A DNA stretch of 64,000 nt from Micropterus salmoides. Taxonomy: Eukaryota > Chordata > Actinopteri > Centrarchiformes > Centrarchidae. This document shows, piece after piece, positions 24,601-52,200 of this stretch; position 1 is the first letter of the stretch; each line of letters begins with the position of its first letter. Both the position numbers and the translations under genes were made by a program. The stretch lies in assembly GCF_014851395.1 (NCBI RefSeq), contig NW_024041039.1, positions 11,502,513 through 11,566,512 of the forward strand, given 5' to 3'. The notes under the pieces were generated by a model. It did not search any database. It was not told the origin of the DNA and was given only the letters and a program-made list of their open reading frames with translations.

Positions 24601-26534
24601 GATCCCGCCCCCATCAGGGAGTGCCATGACCCTAGGTAACCAATCACCTTTACCTCCATTTTACAGAACAACCTTAAGTTCTTATCGGGACATGTTTTTA
24701 ATCTAACTCATGCCTGACATCGCACTCCTTTTTTAGCGATCGTCTGGTACCTTCATTGGACACCATCGTCCCGTTTGAGACGACTAAAGCCTATGACATG
24801 TTGGACATCATTCAAACAGTATGTGCACTAACAAACACCCTTCCACTCTTATATGTGGAACCTCATCTCATTTCCACAACTAAAAGTTTCCTTTCTTCAT
24901 GCATCTGTTCAGATAGTGGATGAGAGGGACTTCTTTGAGATCATGCCCAGCTACGCCAAAAACATTGTGGTTGGATTTGCTCGCATGAACGGACGCACTG
25001 TAGGCATCGTGGGTAACCAGCCCAAAGTGGCTTCTGGTGAGTAAAATAATTGAAGGGCCAAAAGTAAGAGCAGCAATGAAAAGGGATGTTGTGTGAATTA
25101 GATAATTGTCCCTTTTTAAAAATTATATACGCAAACAAAGCAAGTCCCAAAAAGGGAGAAAATAAGTTGGGAACAAAGGCATTGTCAGTTGATTTATAAT
25201 TTACACTTGGTGTGTTTTAATCATGCTGTTCTCGTTTATCAGGTTGTTTGGACATCAACTCCTCAGTGAAGGGAGCCCGCTTTGTACGCTTCTGTGATGC
25301 TTTCAATATTCCCATCATCACCTTTGTGGATGTGCCGGGCTTCCTGCCAGGTATTCTTTGAAAATCTGGAATAAATAAATACTTGAAATACTCTATATTT
25401 TACATCTTAATCAGGTTAGGGTACTGACCTATGATGCCATGAATAATACATTTAGCAGAATGTTTTTGTCTACCGGTTGACTCTTGGTCGCAGATTGGCT
25501 TGCACAAAAAGTAGGAAATTTGTCTGCCAGCTATTAAATACATACTACAGTAACACATTTTGATATGGTAGTAAGCCAGGTATCTTAACTAGGATACTCA
25601 TAATTATTGCCTGACCTTGCTATATTGTGATCTATACACATGAGCCAAAAACTGGGCTACTTCATATGTAAGCAGGCATTTTCCTTGCATTGAAATGTAG
25701 CTACTGTCACATCCGACAGCGCCCACCATCACTCCCGTTACAACTTTTGTGATGGCCGTCAACAGGTACTGCTCAGGAGTATGGAGGCATTATCAGACAC
25801 GGAGCCAAACTGCTTTTTGCCTTCGCAGAGGCCACTGTCCCGAAGATAACCATTATCACCAGAAAGGTGTGTGTGTGTGTGTGTGTGTGTGTGTACACAA
25901 AATGAGAAAAGAAAATCTCAAAGTGAAAGAATGAGAGTCAGAATAAATGTTGTTACACTATGTACATAAGACATATGACTCAACGTGTCTGTGTATCCAA
26001 GGCTTACGGAGGAGCCTATGACGTAATGAGCTCCAAACACTTGAGAGGAGATGTGAACTACGCCTGGCCCTCAGCTGAGGTTGCCGTCATGGGTGCCAAG
26101 GTACAATCACACTCATTTTTGTGTCTCCTGCTTTCCTTTACTTTTGATTTGACAGTAGGTATATTCTGTTTTCTTTCTTTCTCAGGGTGCTGTTCAGATT
26201 ATCTTCAGAGGAAAGGAGAACCAGGCTGAGGCCGAGGCTGAATACGTGGAAAAATTCGCCAACCCCTTCCCCGCTGCTGTCAGAGGTACTTTCTCACGTT
26301 ATAGCTCTCCAAAATATCATCCTCCCTCATCCTTTCACATGCTTAAATTGCATGCACCAGTATATAATACATTATACACTTCTCTTTCTGACTGGCCAAA
26401 TGTTCGGTTTAGGTTTTGTGGATGACATCATAGAGCCGTCGAGCACTCGCAAGAAGATCTGCAGAGATCTAGAGGTGTTGGCCAGCAAGAAGCAGATCAA
26501 CCCCTGGAAGAAACACGCCAACATTCCTCTGTGA
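21616..26534 (+). CDS. pccb: Propionyl-CoA carboxylase beta chain, mitochondrial
   Basis: Fifteen exons: 21616-21861, 22722-22841, 22963-23031, 23141-23197, 23369-23482, 23751-23861, 24096-24204, 24515-24635, 24737-24818, 24913-25036, 25243-25350, 25766-25866, 26002-26100, 26186-26285, 26413-26534. They give 560 residues; human PCCB has 539, also from 15 exons. The protein is the carboxyltransferase half of the biotin enzyme that turns propionyl-CoA into methylmalonyl-CoA in the mitochondrial matrix. An Arg/Ser-rich presequence of about 50 residues precedes the conserved SVKERI region. Landmarks are GKLTARERVELLLDP, GGSLSGAHAQKICK, LNDSGGARIQEG, GPCAGGAVYSPALTDF, GFARMNGRTVGIVGNQP, DVPGFLPGTAQEYGG and YGGAYDVMSSKHL, which belong to the two crotonase-fold halves that bind the CoA and biotin partners. 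The start is the MMAAF methionine, by analogy with MAAA in human. An in-frame ATG at 21472 would add 48 residues. Confidence 0.97.
24073..24092. repeat. (GT)n beside the pccb exon 7 acceptor
   Basis: A pure GT run ends three bases before the acceptor AG at 24094-24095. It takes the place of the usual polypyrimidine tract. Confidence 0.85.
25867..25894. repeat. (GT)n that contains the pccb exon 12 donor
   Basis: Exon 12 ends at 25866 and the next 28 bases are pure GT dinucleotides. The donor is therefore the first unit of the microsatellite. Confidence 0.9.
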
Positions 26535-27310
26535 AGCAGCACACCCAAACTGTTACTACATTAACACTATTTAAAGGCACTGTGGGATTTTCTTCATATT
26601 GTCTTTGCATTCAAACTGCAGTGGTACCATGTGATGACGACTTGCCTGCCAAGCACACTTCTGTTGTCATATTTAACTGTCATTCACCACTCCGCTGAAA
26701 GAAGTAAAGAACGCCCTGATTTTGTAAGTGCTTAATAGCAGTCCCAAATTTATATTTAATATATAAACTATTTTAAAACATCAGCCTCCAGCTGTGACTG
26801 GATTTGGGGGAACTATTGGTGCTCTGTAAACCAAATCAGCATGTGTATCTTTACATTTTTATCACTAATATGCAAGCTATTAATAGGAAAATTCTAACAC
26901 ATTCTACAGTACCTGAATGGAATAATACATTGGTCACACATTTTAAGGTAATCGTCATGGCAGTGGGGACCATATTGGTCACTGTTGTTGGTCTGATGTG
27001 ATGTTCTGAAAACAGAATTGTATCTGAAAGGGCAGACTGAATGCAATTTAAGAAAACACAAGCAATTGTCAACAAGATAGTTGTAGTGGAAAATGCAAAC
27101 ATGCTGTCTGTTGTCATGTAATGTTTCCATAGTTGTCAACGTACTGTATTTAGTTCTTTAGGTTTCTGGTGTGTACAGCAGTAGTTTGCGCTTTCATACG
27201 CACTCCGTGTTTCATGTCCTACATTTAGTCATCCTTACAATCTGGAACTGTGCCTTTTCTCTGAGGCAGGCTCTGCCCTGCCATTTGTAAAATAAATCAT
27301 TGGACTTAAT
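26535..27310 (+). other. pccb 3' UTR
   Basis: About 0.75 kb of non-coding sequence follows the TGA at 26532-26534. A canonical AATAAA lies at 27291-27296. Cleavage shortly after it would leave about 340 bp before the likely 3' end of the convergent stag1 gene. Confidence 0.6.
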
Positions 27311-28336
27311 ACAGTTACCAAGTGTGTTTTCTTTACTTTTACCAATGCAATAGTTTTTGTAGTCAATATGTCGCTATAATCCCTTGTTGTAAGGATAAAA
27401 TCAGGTGGTTTAAAATAATTGGCAGCTTTGTCCGCTGAGTGATTTGAAGGTACCAACTAAAATGTCAGTGAAACTCTTAAATATTCAGAGAGCTGAAATA
27501 TTCAAGCAATTAAATTTCCAATGTCAAAAAGGAACTGTGAAGCTCTACACAGTTATAGTCTACTATGAAAATGCTGTCAAAGTTTTTGATGAAAAACTGC
27601 AGCTGTCAACTATTTTGAAACTGAAACAAAGGCACACAAACACTGGGCCATAAATTGATTACAGATTTTATTTTATTAAAAAGAATTTAGGTTCACAGAA
27701 AAAAACAGGGATTTAGAGCATTTTAGGGCAACTGATGTCAACTGCACTGCAGAAAAGATCCAATTGTCTCTGATATTTACAGGACTGCCAAGCCAGCCAA
27801 GAGAAAGGTAAATGATTGATAAACAAACGGTGGGTGAACGACGATATGGCTGGAAACATTCAAAACACATTCAAACTAATCTGTCAGACAGAGATCCATC
27901 ACTGCACTGGATATGAACAATGGTAACAACAAATCGTCAGCTTCTTGGATCAGTTAACACTGTAGGCAGGTGAAAAACTTAACTTGATTTGACCTGTAAA
28001 ATGAACAAACCTAAGAGATAATCTGCTGTAATACTGAACTGTGAAACGATTACAATCAGACCATACAGCGCTTAAAATCTGGTACCCCACAGCAACAATC
28101 TGAACTTGGTAACCGTTGGATATGAGTTTCAGGTGTAGGGGGAAGGGGCTGGAATATACTGTAAGTATGTAGGCCACAATTTGGCAACAAACAAGATACA
28201 TATTCAAGAAAAAGCTGTACAAACATCCGACAAAAACAGAAACACACTTGATTTAAAACTTTAGTACTAAAGCTACAGAATTCAAAATATGTTTATTGTC
28301 TTTTTTTAAAACTTTAACTTCAAAAAGCAGTTATTC

Positions 28337-28340
<4 letters not shown>

Positions 28341-28381
<41 letters not shown>

Positions 28382-28390
28382 CATGTGTGT
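28341..28390. repeat. (TG)n microsatellite in the stag1 3' UTR
   Basis: About 19 uninterrupted TG units, then imperfect TGCG/TGCA units. On the stag1 strand this would be a CA-repeat in the mRNA. Confidence 0.9.
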
Positions 28391-28575
28391 GAACAGAACA
28401 TGTCCAAGATCTGAGATGGGAGGGCTTCTGTCAGGGGTCAGTTTGGGGTGGGGGGTAAGGAGGTGGGCTTCACCGTCAAATGACAACACTCGTTTTGCTT
28501 TGACACACAATAACATCACTTCTTCCAGGTCGGTCTACAGCCGTTGACCTCTGTGTGCCTGTGCAACTACTCAAC

Positions 28576-28606
28576 CATCATCATCATCATCACCACCACC
28601 ACCACA
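28576..28606. repeat. (CAT)n/(CAC)n triplet repeat
   Basis: Consecutive CAT units followed by CAC units, inside the inferred stag1 3' UTR. Confidence 0.85.
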
Positions 28607-29292
28607 ACTTTACACACATCACACACCAGCACCACCACATACAAGGACTCAGATGGCGCACAGAGAGAGGAGAGGCGGTGGGTGTTAATAAGAGCAAATA
28701 TATAGTACATTTAGTATTGAGATCCCTTCTATGTTGGATTTAACCAGACGGATCGAAGTGCGACACCAAAAGAAGGGGGCAAGGGTCTGTACAGTGTTAC
28801 ACTGCTCTGTGCTGCTGATGGGGAGCGGAACCAAACAACTGTACATCTGTGTAACAGGGAACCGTAAAAACTGCGAGTACTCCTCAGGCCGGCAGCCAGA
28901 GCGCCGTCAGAGATACCGCTAACAAGAACTTAACCAACAGGCTGGAGAGGAGGAGGAGGAAGATTGGGCAAGATGAAGCTCTTGAATAATCCGAACTAGA
29001 TACTGGAGAATATTCTGGATCCTCCGGTCCGCCTGAAAGAACAGAGCAGACCCTCGCTTCACACTTCCAGGTGAGATCCAGCCGACGCGGGATTCATCAG
29101 TAGATCCACTTGACAAACATCCTTCCATCATGTCTTACAGAAAGAGAAAAGTACTTCGACAATGTTTTTTTCTTCTTCTTAAGAGTTTGATTGGCAGGTT
29201 ATGTGGGTTCGATGTCCCAACCCCCCACCCCCCACCCCTTGTGTTTACTCCTGACGTGGATCCTGATCTCAGGGTCTTTGCCTCTTCTCAGA

Positions 29293-44111
<14,819 letters not shown>

Positions 44112-44297
44112 CCTGGTTAGTGAGGATGGCGATGTGGTGTGTGTTTATGTGCGTCTTCAGGACTGAGTGGGGTTCAGGTCAAAAGATGGGAGGCACAAGA
44201 CAGCAGCTCAGTTGGGGGAAAGTTCAGGAAAGGGCAGGGAGGAGAGGCTCCAGGACGGACTGCACTCAACTTGCTGGCACTTAATTCTCTTCAGCTC
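44112..44297 (-). other. 5' UTR part of the first coding stag1 exon
   Basis: Upstream of the stag1 ATG a good acceptor (TTTTCCAG) on the - strand ends at 44298. The interval would be 186 nt of leader in the same exon as the start codon. Human STAG1 likewise has a non-coding first exon and its ATG in a later exon. This is inferred from the splice signal only. Confidence 0.5.
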
Positions 44298-45518
44298 CTG
44301 GAAAACAAACACAGCGAAAGTGAGGAAATGATTATTAAAAATACAAACATTTCGAAACAAATCCAACCAGTATCAACCATAAATGATACAGGTGCTTTGT
44401 TGCACATAAACAGAAAACTGATTTAGATCAAGTGGAAGCTGTCAGGTTTATTAATGAGGTAATAAAGTGATGCCCCTCAAATCACTAGCAATTTATTAAA
44501 CTGTGGCAAATGACTGCTCTAAATGGTTTGTAACATTAGTTAATACCTAACAGTTTATATGATGTGTGAAGGTTACGAGTCACAGTTGTGAAATGTCATT
44601 GAAAGCAGACAGAGACAGTTCAATACTCTGGTCGATCAGGCTGTGGAAGTGGAAATGGGGAGAGGAGGACACCAACTGGCCGCTTTGAGAACTACAACAG
44701 CAAAATATTGTGGGACGTGTAGTGAGGATTTGTACACAGGAGTGTTGTTGTAAAACTATTTCAAAAACAAGCCTGAAAACTGTCAGAAATGTACCATAAT
44801 ACATAAACTAAGTAAGCTTTCTCTATTAAATTAAGAATACGATCAGCTTAAAGTGTGACATTACACTATTTTGAACTTTGTAAAAGTAGAATTACACAGA
44901 AAGCAGAGAGCTGCTATGACTTAATCAAAGCATTGCCCTCTGGTCAAAATAAAGGTGAAAAATCTTTGAGTCTTTGTTAGACAAAGGCGAAAGACGAAAA
45001 GGATTTCCAAAAATTGGTTCCTGAATTATGAAACTATTGAGGTGCCACAAACGATGCAAACTCTGTGAAACAATCCCAAAATGCCTTGCAGCCAGAGCTC
45101 AGAGTAAAGCTAAATTCTCATATAGAAGATTTCAATATCAGTTATTTACCTGTTCATATGCAAATGAGAGCAAAGAGCAAAGGAGGATCAATGCCGCTCT
45201 TCACCACAAGAGGCAGTATGATCCACAAAGTCCTCTGCCCAAAGTCTATCTCCAAACTGCTTAATTGAGTTTTAACTGAGGAAAGTGGTCTTAAAAAAAT
45301 CCCTTAACACTCATTTAGCTCACAGCTCGGTTCCAGTCCAGTTCTGCTCACCTACAAAGGGTTTTAAGAGTGTATTTTCCCCAGAGTGTGTGTGAGTGTA
45401 TACGTGTGTGTTTGAAAGTAGGTCTGGGCAACAGTAGGGGGCAGGCTAAGAGAGTGTGTATTTAAATGCAGTCTTCCACGATGTGTTTGTACTGAGGAAT
45501 AGCATGGGCAGGAACTGA

Positions 45519-45559
<41 letters not shown>

Positions 45560-46575
45560 TTCTCAGTCAGGCTGTCATCTAAGCCTGAGAAAGAAACTTC
45601 AGGTGAACACAGGATTTCAATCATTACAACTACAGAATACAATTTTTCCTGCCTGTATGGTCTAGTTGCTTGGAATAATATTTAATAAAATCTGAAGTTG
45701 GCCTTTATCTGACTACCACTCTCAAACTTCAATAGCCCACTGAGGTGGAAAGGAGGAATGGCTGGGATTTGACCTGCTAGCATACACATAAGCTTCTGAC
45801 TTTTGGCACTTGATATTCCTGCTGCACAGACATTAAACCTACAAAAAGGATATAGAGGCTCGATTCTGCCGACATGGCTGCACATATGAATGGTGGGGGA
45901 AATAATCCCGGCCGTTTGTGGAACAGCATTCAAAAACTCGGACACGGCAGAAACTTGCACAATACCACAATAAAGATAACAAATCCACTTGCTTTTTAAC
46001 ATCTTTATTTGTAACCTGACGATGTTTTTCTGCTCACATAAATTCTGCATCAGAATCAGAAGGATATTTAATACAATGGAAGTGAGATTGTAATGGAAAT
46101 GACATCTAGGAAAGTTAAGTTTTAAACTTCTTATGAGCAACCTTAATTAACATGCTGGCAGGCGATCAGGGAAAAGGGTAATAGTGGAAATTATGAAAGA
46201 GCAACAGGAAAACCTAACACAGAATGCTATAATTAAAAGGAATATATACTACTTATATTTTGGGACGTCAAGCACAGCGAGCTTACAAGTTTCAACAACA
46301 CAGAAAAAAAGATTTGCACACAGCATGCGCTTCAAAGCATCCTTCATCCTTCACCTCCAGCCCTGAAGTACATGCAAAGCATTTTTCTCTCCTTTTTAGA
46401 TTAAAACAGATTTGAGACTTTCAAAAACGTTTGGGAAATACAGTAAGAATGAAGACAGCTTTCATAAAATACTATATATGACATGACTGCTGTCATTTCT
46501 TGTCAAATACTACAATATTTTTATCACAGATATGTGATATTTAACAGGCAAAAAGACCATTAATTCAGATAACAG
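44298..46575. other. Non-coding, probable stag1 first-intron or upstream DNA
   Basis: No recognisable protein exon. It contains an (AC)n microsatellite at about 45522-45557. No RNA gene was recognised. Confidence 0.45.
45522..45557. repeat. (AC)n microsatellite
   Basis: About 18 pure AC units. Confidence 0.9.
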
Positions 46576-49209
46576 TAGGGCTGAACATTAATTGTTTTCA
46601 AAAGAACGCGTTGAAAGAACGCGATTAGCTAATTAAAATGTTGGTCAATTATACAGCGCATCTGACCCGTTTTAAACAATCATGCAGTTACAAATTCATT
46701 CCATTGTCATCCTTGTGTGACATATCTGCTGGCCAATCACAAGCGACATGCGCCTCCTGTTATAATCCTGCTCACCAATCAGAGCGGGCACAGGGCACGT
46801 ACATTTTACAACAAACGAAACTAGAGGAAAACGTGGGTTAATGGCGCCAGCCAAACCGACACAGGCAGCGGCTGTGCCGCAGTTTTGTCCGGCGTCAACT
46901 CACACTTAAGTGTTTCAGCAGCGGAGCGTTTAGCCTACACGTTGTTAGCGTGTTGCTAATTTGTCATTTTGCGTGCTTCAACTACGGATAACAGCTCTCT
47001 GCGGGCTACATATCCTACATGGAGCATTTCAGAATAAGAGCGTTTTGCCTGTGTGATTTTGCTGACTTGTTCAGATTTTGCGTATTTGTTCACTTGTTTT
47101 TTGCTTCTACTATGGTTAAGTAAGCTATGTAGTTAAATTGTTTCTTTTTTGTCTGTTTTAACTGTGTTTATTGTTGAAGTACGATCTGGAGTCTGCAATG
47201 GGTGTTTTATTTTGAAAATAGACCGGATTCTCAATAGAGAGCCTAAGTCACACTTCCGTGTCCGGCTCATGGGAGCTTAGCTGTTTCTCAATCTCCATTC
47301 TTTTCTGGACTTGTGTTCTTGTGGACTTGTGAAACGTCATCAGTCGCAGCCAAAGTACTGTTCCAATTAAAAAGTCCGCATCTAGCCAAGTACAGTCAAA
47401 TACCCGAATGTGTTCTCGCTCTGCCCGTTTTACGGAGCCTGCATCGGTGGTGACTTGTGTGGACTTCGGATCGCCAGATATCCCAGAATGCAGTTGTTAA
47501 AACTCGAATATAAATCAAATATGTGGTTGAATTCTCAAGACAGAGCGAATTTTAAAAAATGCTACGATGTTTTCGGAGATGTGAGGTCCTGCCCGCTAAC
47601 GGTCCGGCCGTCATCAAGTCCGCTGCTGTTCCAACTGCTGAATGACTGACTGCGTGATCCCGTTCCTGGGAGTTTGTACTCCCGAGCCGAACTTGCCAAG
47701 TCCGATCTTTAAAGTACAGAAGTCCGAATCTTGGCGAACTCGGTATTCAGAAACAGCCCTTAGTTTGGAAAAAATATGTATGGTAGTCAATGGCGAGAGA
47801 CAACTTATCTTTTTATCCCGTTAGAACTGAACCCTGAATTACACATATGATGTTGGTCAATTTAAAATATAATTTTGCAAGTCAAGAAAGTTACATTTTG
47901 TTGTAAAACAGTAAATTTACATGTCGTTTTGCGTCTCGCACAATATACATCACCAACATGTTAGTGCGGTAAAGCTAGCTTTCTTGCTACTAGCTAGATA
48001 ATGTACCTATGTTCCACGCAGAAATATATCTCACCTGATGTGTTTAATCCAACGACTCCTGGCTCTTTCATCACATCATCCTCTCATGTAAGTGTTTTGA
48101 TGTTAGCTTCAGTCATTAACAGAGAAAGTTATGACGTCACATACGCGACTTTTGGGTTTGTGGTCTTTGTAATTACGTATTTTCACAGTCTTATATCTAA
48201 ATGTGTAATTCAGGGCACAATTCAAACGCGATGAAAATATTTGTTGTCTCCTGCTATTGACTACCGTACAATATTGACAGTATATTACTGGACGAAGCCA
48301 CTCCGCTGATTTGAATGGAGAGGAGTGAAGCCAGTTTTGGACCAATAAAATACTACTACAGGGCTACTTCCTGTTGGCACCAGTGTCTACTGCGCATGAT
48401 CGCGCAGCACAACCGTGGTTTAATGACGTAGAACAACGGCAGAAACACCGTAATTCTGGTAGCTGCACCAACAAAAGATTTCATGGCTCAGTGTGTTTGT
48501 CTGACTCGGATCGTCACTGATTAATCAGCCGACCTACGAGGCTCACCTGTGAAACACCGAAGCAGCGTCACTGATGGCTGAATAGTTTTTTTTAGATTGC
48601 TGAGAGCTTATAATCTAAGCAATACGGTTACATCTCATGTGCGACGGGGTGTCACAGGGTTTTGACGTCATTTTTGGGCCTTCATGGATCCCTCCATGCA
48701 GGCTTTGGCAGGCTTCACTGTCCGATCTCTGGCTTACCCCCTTGGTTCTGTGTCTGATTTCCTGCCTGTTTCATCAGGGGCGAGTTCAATCTCAAAACGT
48801 TTTGCACCGGTTTGCAACATTTTCAGATTGAACATGTTTCCTTGCAACGTTGTGCAACGGGCTTCGAGGTATGTTTTCTTCTGTTTGGTGGGCGTGTCAC
48901 AGGTGTTACCAAATCAGCAGCGACAAGTTTGTAAACACAACGGAGTTAAGAAGGCAGGGAAATGCAGTGCGCTTGAGTACACAACAGGGTGTTTCCGTTG
49001 AAAAAAACTTTTTGCTACGTTTTGTCAGCGCTGAACTCACCCCTGCTCTGTGCTGCTTGACGCGGCTTCTGTCAAAAATAGACTGGCAGTGAATATTGAA
49101 CTTTAGCTTAACTTCAATAAAAAAAATTAATAAATCGCAAATTGAATCGTAATAGCAATATCTGGCAGAAAAATTGCAATTAGATTTTTCCCCAAATTGT
49201 TCAGACCTA
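46576..49209. mobile_element. 2.6-kb hAT-like transposon with perfect 8-bp target duplication
   Basis: The left end reads TAGGGCTGAACATTAATTG. The right end, read inward on the - strand, is TAGGTCTGAACAATTTGG, so the termini match at 10 of the first 11 bases. The flanks are identical: GATAACAG at 46568-46575 and again at 49210-49217. An 8-bp duplication is the hAT hallmark. The right-hand 200 bp (GTCAAAAATAGACTGGCAGTG, GCAATATCTGGCAGAAAAAT) resembles the ends of zf-BED hAT elements of fish. No transposase frame survives. At least one other element is nested inside (47280-47759), and the stretch around 48775-48930 resembles a further fish repeat. Confidence 0.8.
47280..47759. mobile_element. 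PIF/Harbinger-like MITE nested in the hAT-like element
   Basis: The left end GCTGTTTCTCAATCTCC and the right end, read on the - strand as GGGCTGTTTCTGAATACC, form an imperfect terminal inverted repeat. The trinucleotide TTA flanks both sides (47277-47279 and 47760-47762). TTA/TWA duplication is typical of PIF/Harbinger. The 480-bp interior has no recognisable transposase. Confidence 0.65.
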
Positions 49210-52200
49210 GATAACAGATATTGCACCTGCACACTCAAAAAAAAAAAATCACATCCCTGCTGAAAACACTTGTATTGGAGATGCCAGTTTCAACCAAAGT
49301 TAGTCCAAAGTACAAACAAATAGGTAACCTAGGAGAGACTCCCTCATCCTAGCTCTACAAAGCCTACTCACTAAGACCAGGGGCGCATATACAGTGCAAA
49401 CAAACTGGAGAATCTGAATTGGGAAAGAGGGATGTGATCTGAACAAACAAACAAACAAAAACCTCTCCAGTGAAGGTAAACAATATGGAAACAGGGACAC
49501 CTATGAAGCACCAGAGGGTCTGAATGTATTCCTGTCAAAAACCAACTACAACAGAAAAAATATTAAAATTAAATTACCCATGTTGTAGAGATGTGGAGAG
49601 GAAATTACAAGGAAGTCTGACTGTAATTAACAGGACAATAACTAAAAAATGCTGGTGTTAATGAAACATAACCTCATTTAGTCTTGTCTAATCATTTTGA
49701 GTGATTTTAATTTGTGGATTAATCCCACATAAACTCTTCACATAATTTAGAGAGAAAATAGCCTAATCAAGATGAAGATGCAAGACACCATGCGAACAGT
49801 GAAATGATATTGCTCCTCCAATAATTGACTCTTGATACTGGTAATTAGCATAAGTTTAAAACTTATTAATAAGAAGTAATCAAATTTTGTAGCAAAGTAA
49901 CTGGATTAAAGCCACAGCGGTGCAGCTTTAGATGACTGACACGGTACAAAACAGAGGAGGCGGGACTGCCCCTATTATGTCATTTCACCACTGTCCCACC
50001 TGCCATCTCTCCCCTCCACTGCTGGAGATGCCACCTCCACCGTCATCATCCCTCTGTACTTCATAGACTGTTACATCTCAAATGCTTACTCTTTCTTTAT
50101 CCCAACATGCGTCTTTCATCATCAGATTATCTTGATTTGAAACAACTACTGTGTCATGTTTATTTTTTATCAGTCCTGAGCTTTTTATATACACTCTATG
50201 GTCCTGAGCTACACAGAAAAAGAGGAACAGGAAAAGGGTGGGGTGTGTGTGTGTGTGTGTAAGCTTGGAGCCTGCCTGACCCATTATTGACCAAAAAAAC
50301 GAAATAATCCTCAATGCACATTGGCTTTCCTCGTTTTCTCGACGCACTAACACTCTCTTTGGCTTTCTCTCTCACACACACACAGACACACAGATTGTAG
50401 CGGCTTCAACAGGATGCTATGAATAATTTGCACTGAGTCTCCTGAACTGTTACTCAATTTTGGAAGACAGAAGCTGCCAACCACATTCACTTTGCACCTC
50501 TCCTCGCCCTTTCTCAGTTCACTTCCATTTACTCTAAAGACACGAATGCAAACAAACTCAAACACATTTTAAAATAACAACAGTTATTGACTGCCAAAGA
50601 AGAATAATGGATGATACATGTTAAGCCACTTTTCTGTTCACTCAGTTTAGTTTGGCTGCACTGTGACATGGGAACAGCACTGACCTGCCCTATGATATTC
50701 TGCACAAGAGCTGTGACTGTCTCTGCCCTAAACTGAGCTGGTGTCTCTGTTAACTGATAAACACGTGTGGTCAAGCAGGTTAGAGAGAAAATGGTAGTTC
50801 AAATATCTTGTTTTGTCTGACAAGCAGTGCAAAACCCAAAGGTATTACATTTAGCGTGCTATCACAGAAGAGAAAGAAAACCAGCAAGATAGACAAATTG
50901 TTTCAGCACTAGTTTACTTTAATCTAAAACTTCATTAGCAAAGCCACACATTTTACAAAGGCGTCCTGTCATATTGAAATCACTTGTGCAGTTGCAGTAC
51001 CTGCATCGTGGGCTCTGATCACAGTTGCTCAATGTATAGCATGGCAGGGCTATCCCATATGCCTCACAGAATGATGGAAAACAAGAACAGTTAACTATTT
51101 ACCTTTAATAGTACAAGACAGGGCCAATGTTCTCACCAAGTAACATTTACACACACAGTCACTCATAACCTTGCCAGTAGAGGATATTAACTCTGGTAGC
51201 AGGAGTGCAGGCAGCTGTACGGCTGGTAGCTGGTTGAAGGCCAGTCTGTCTACTTTAAGTATTTTAAAACATTTGCCCTGACATTCCAGGTGGTGACAGA
51301 CTATCTACATTTCATATCAAGCGGAGACAAACAGGATCAAGTAAACTGCCCAGAAACTTCACCAAGACTGAACCAAATATTCCCTAAATAAATTAAATGA
51401 AGCCCAGCCCAGTTATAATAATAAAACGTCATGTAGCCACTTTAAACAGAAAGACCGGGCCAACAGACATTCTGTCCAGGTTATGGGGAGCTAATAGCCA
51501 TATAAAACACAATGTGGACTTCTCTGTTTGGAACAAATAAAATCTATAAAATATGGTCCAAAAACTGAACACCAGGTAATGTTCTTATTGGTGATCTACA
51601 GGTTTTAGGTTTACTGGAAAACAGTGGACTACACAGACGGAAAATCTGTATATTTTAATGTGATATTAAAGAACAGTAAAAACTTTGACACTGTTCTGAG
51701 ACATGCATGTCTGCTACAATACTGTGTTATCCACACATGCAAACATGTGAAGCAGTTGAGTTTTCTTCCACTTTATGCTCAAAAACCTTCTCTAGCACTA
51801 ATAAGTGGTAAGAAATTAAATTAGTGATATTCAGCATGTAACTGTAGCCACTCATGCTTAAAACAGACACACCGGGGTTTGGCAGTGCAGTTATAAGTGC
51901 TGCTTCAGAGGCACTAAAACAAACCCTCATGTTAACTATATCCTGTCGAGTCACTACATCCTGTGTGTGTGTCTACTTAAGAGAGTGCAAGACAGAGAGA
52001 CAACGAGCGAGCATCTGAGAACCACTTAAAATGCATGACATGTTCTCTAGGAGGCAGGCCGCCGTTGCTATAGCAACTGGTGTGGGTCATAAGCCCGGCG
52101 GTGACGGCATATTTGATTGGCTGTGTGGAGGCTGGAGGGGACCACAGCGAGGGGGTTAAAATCTGACTTACTGACTCTTACAGGACTCCTCAAGTTATTT

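Larger units (their letters stand above)
27655..29292 (-). other. stag1 3' UTR
   Basis: Downstream of the stag1 stop on the - strand, two overlapping AATAAA hexamers occur at 27667-27672 and 27672-27677 (seen as TTTATT on +). The implied UTR is about 1.6 kb. It contains a long (TG)n at about 28341-28378 and CAT/CAC triplet repeats at about 28576-28604. Confidence 0.55.

Noticed and set aside
28555..28743. Histidine-rich open frame
   Set aside because: The His run is only the CAT/CAC triplet repeat in the stag1 3' UTR.
45682..46140. 152-residue - strand open frame
   Set aside because: No recognisable domain, AT-rich composition, no splice partners; treated as chance.
47410..47824. Two open frames of about 80 and 60 residues
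   Set aside because: They lie inside the Harbinger-like MITE and match no transposase; chance frames in a non-coding element.
48480..48650. Candidate first non-coding exon of stag1 (donor CACAG/GTGAGC on the - strand)
   Set aside because: A good donor alone is weak evidence, and the site lies inside the hAT-like element. RNA data would be needed.
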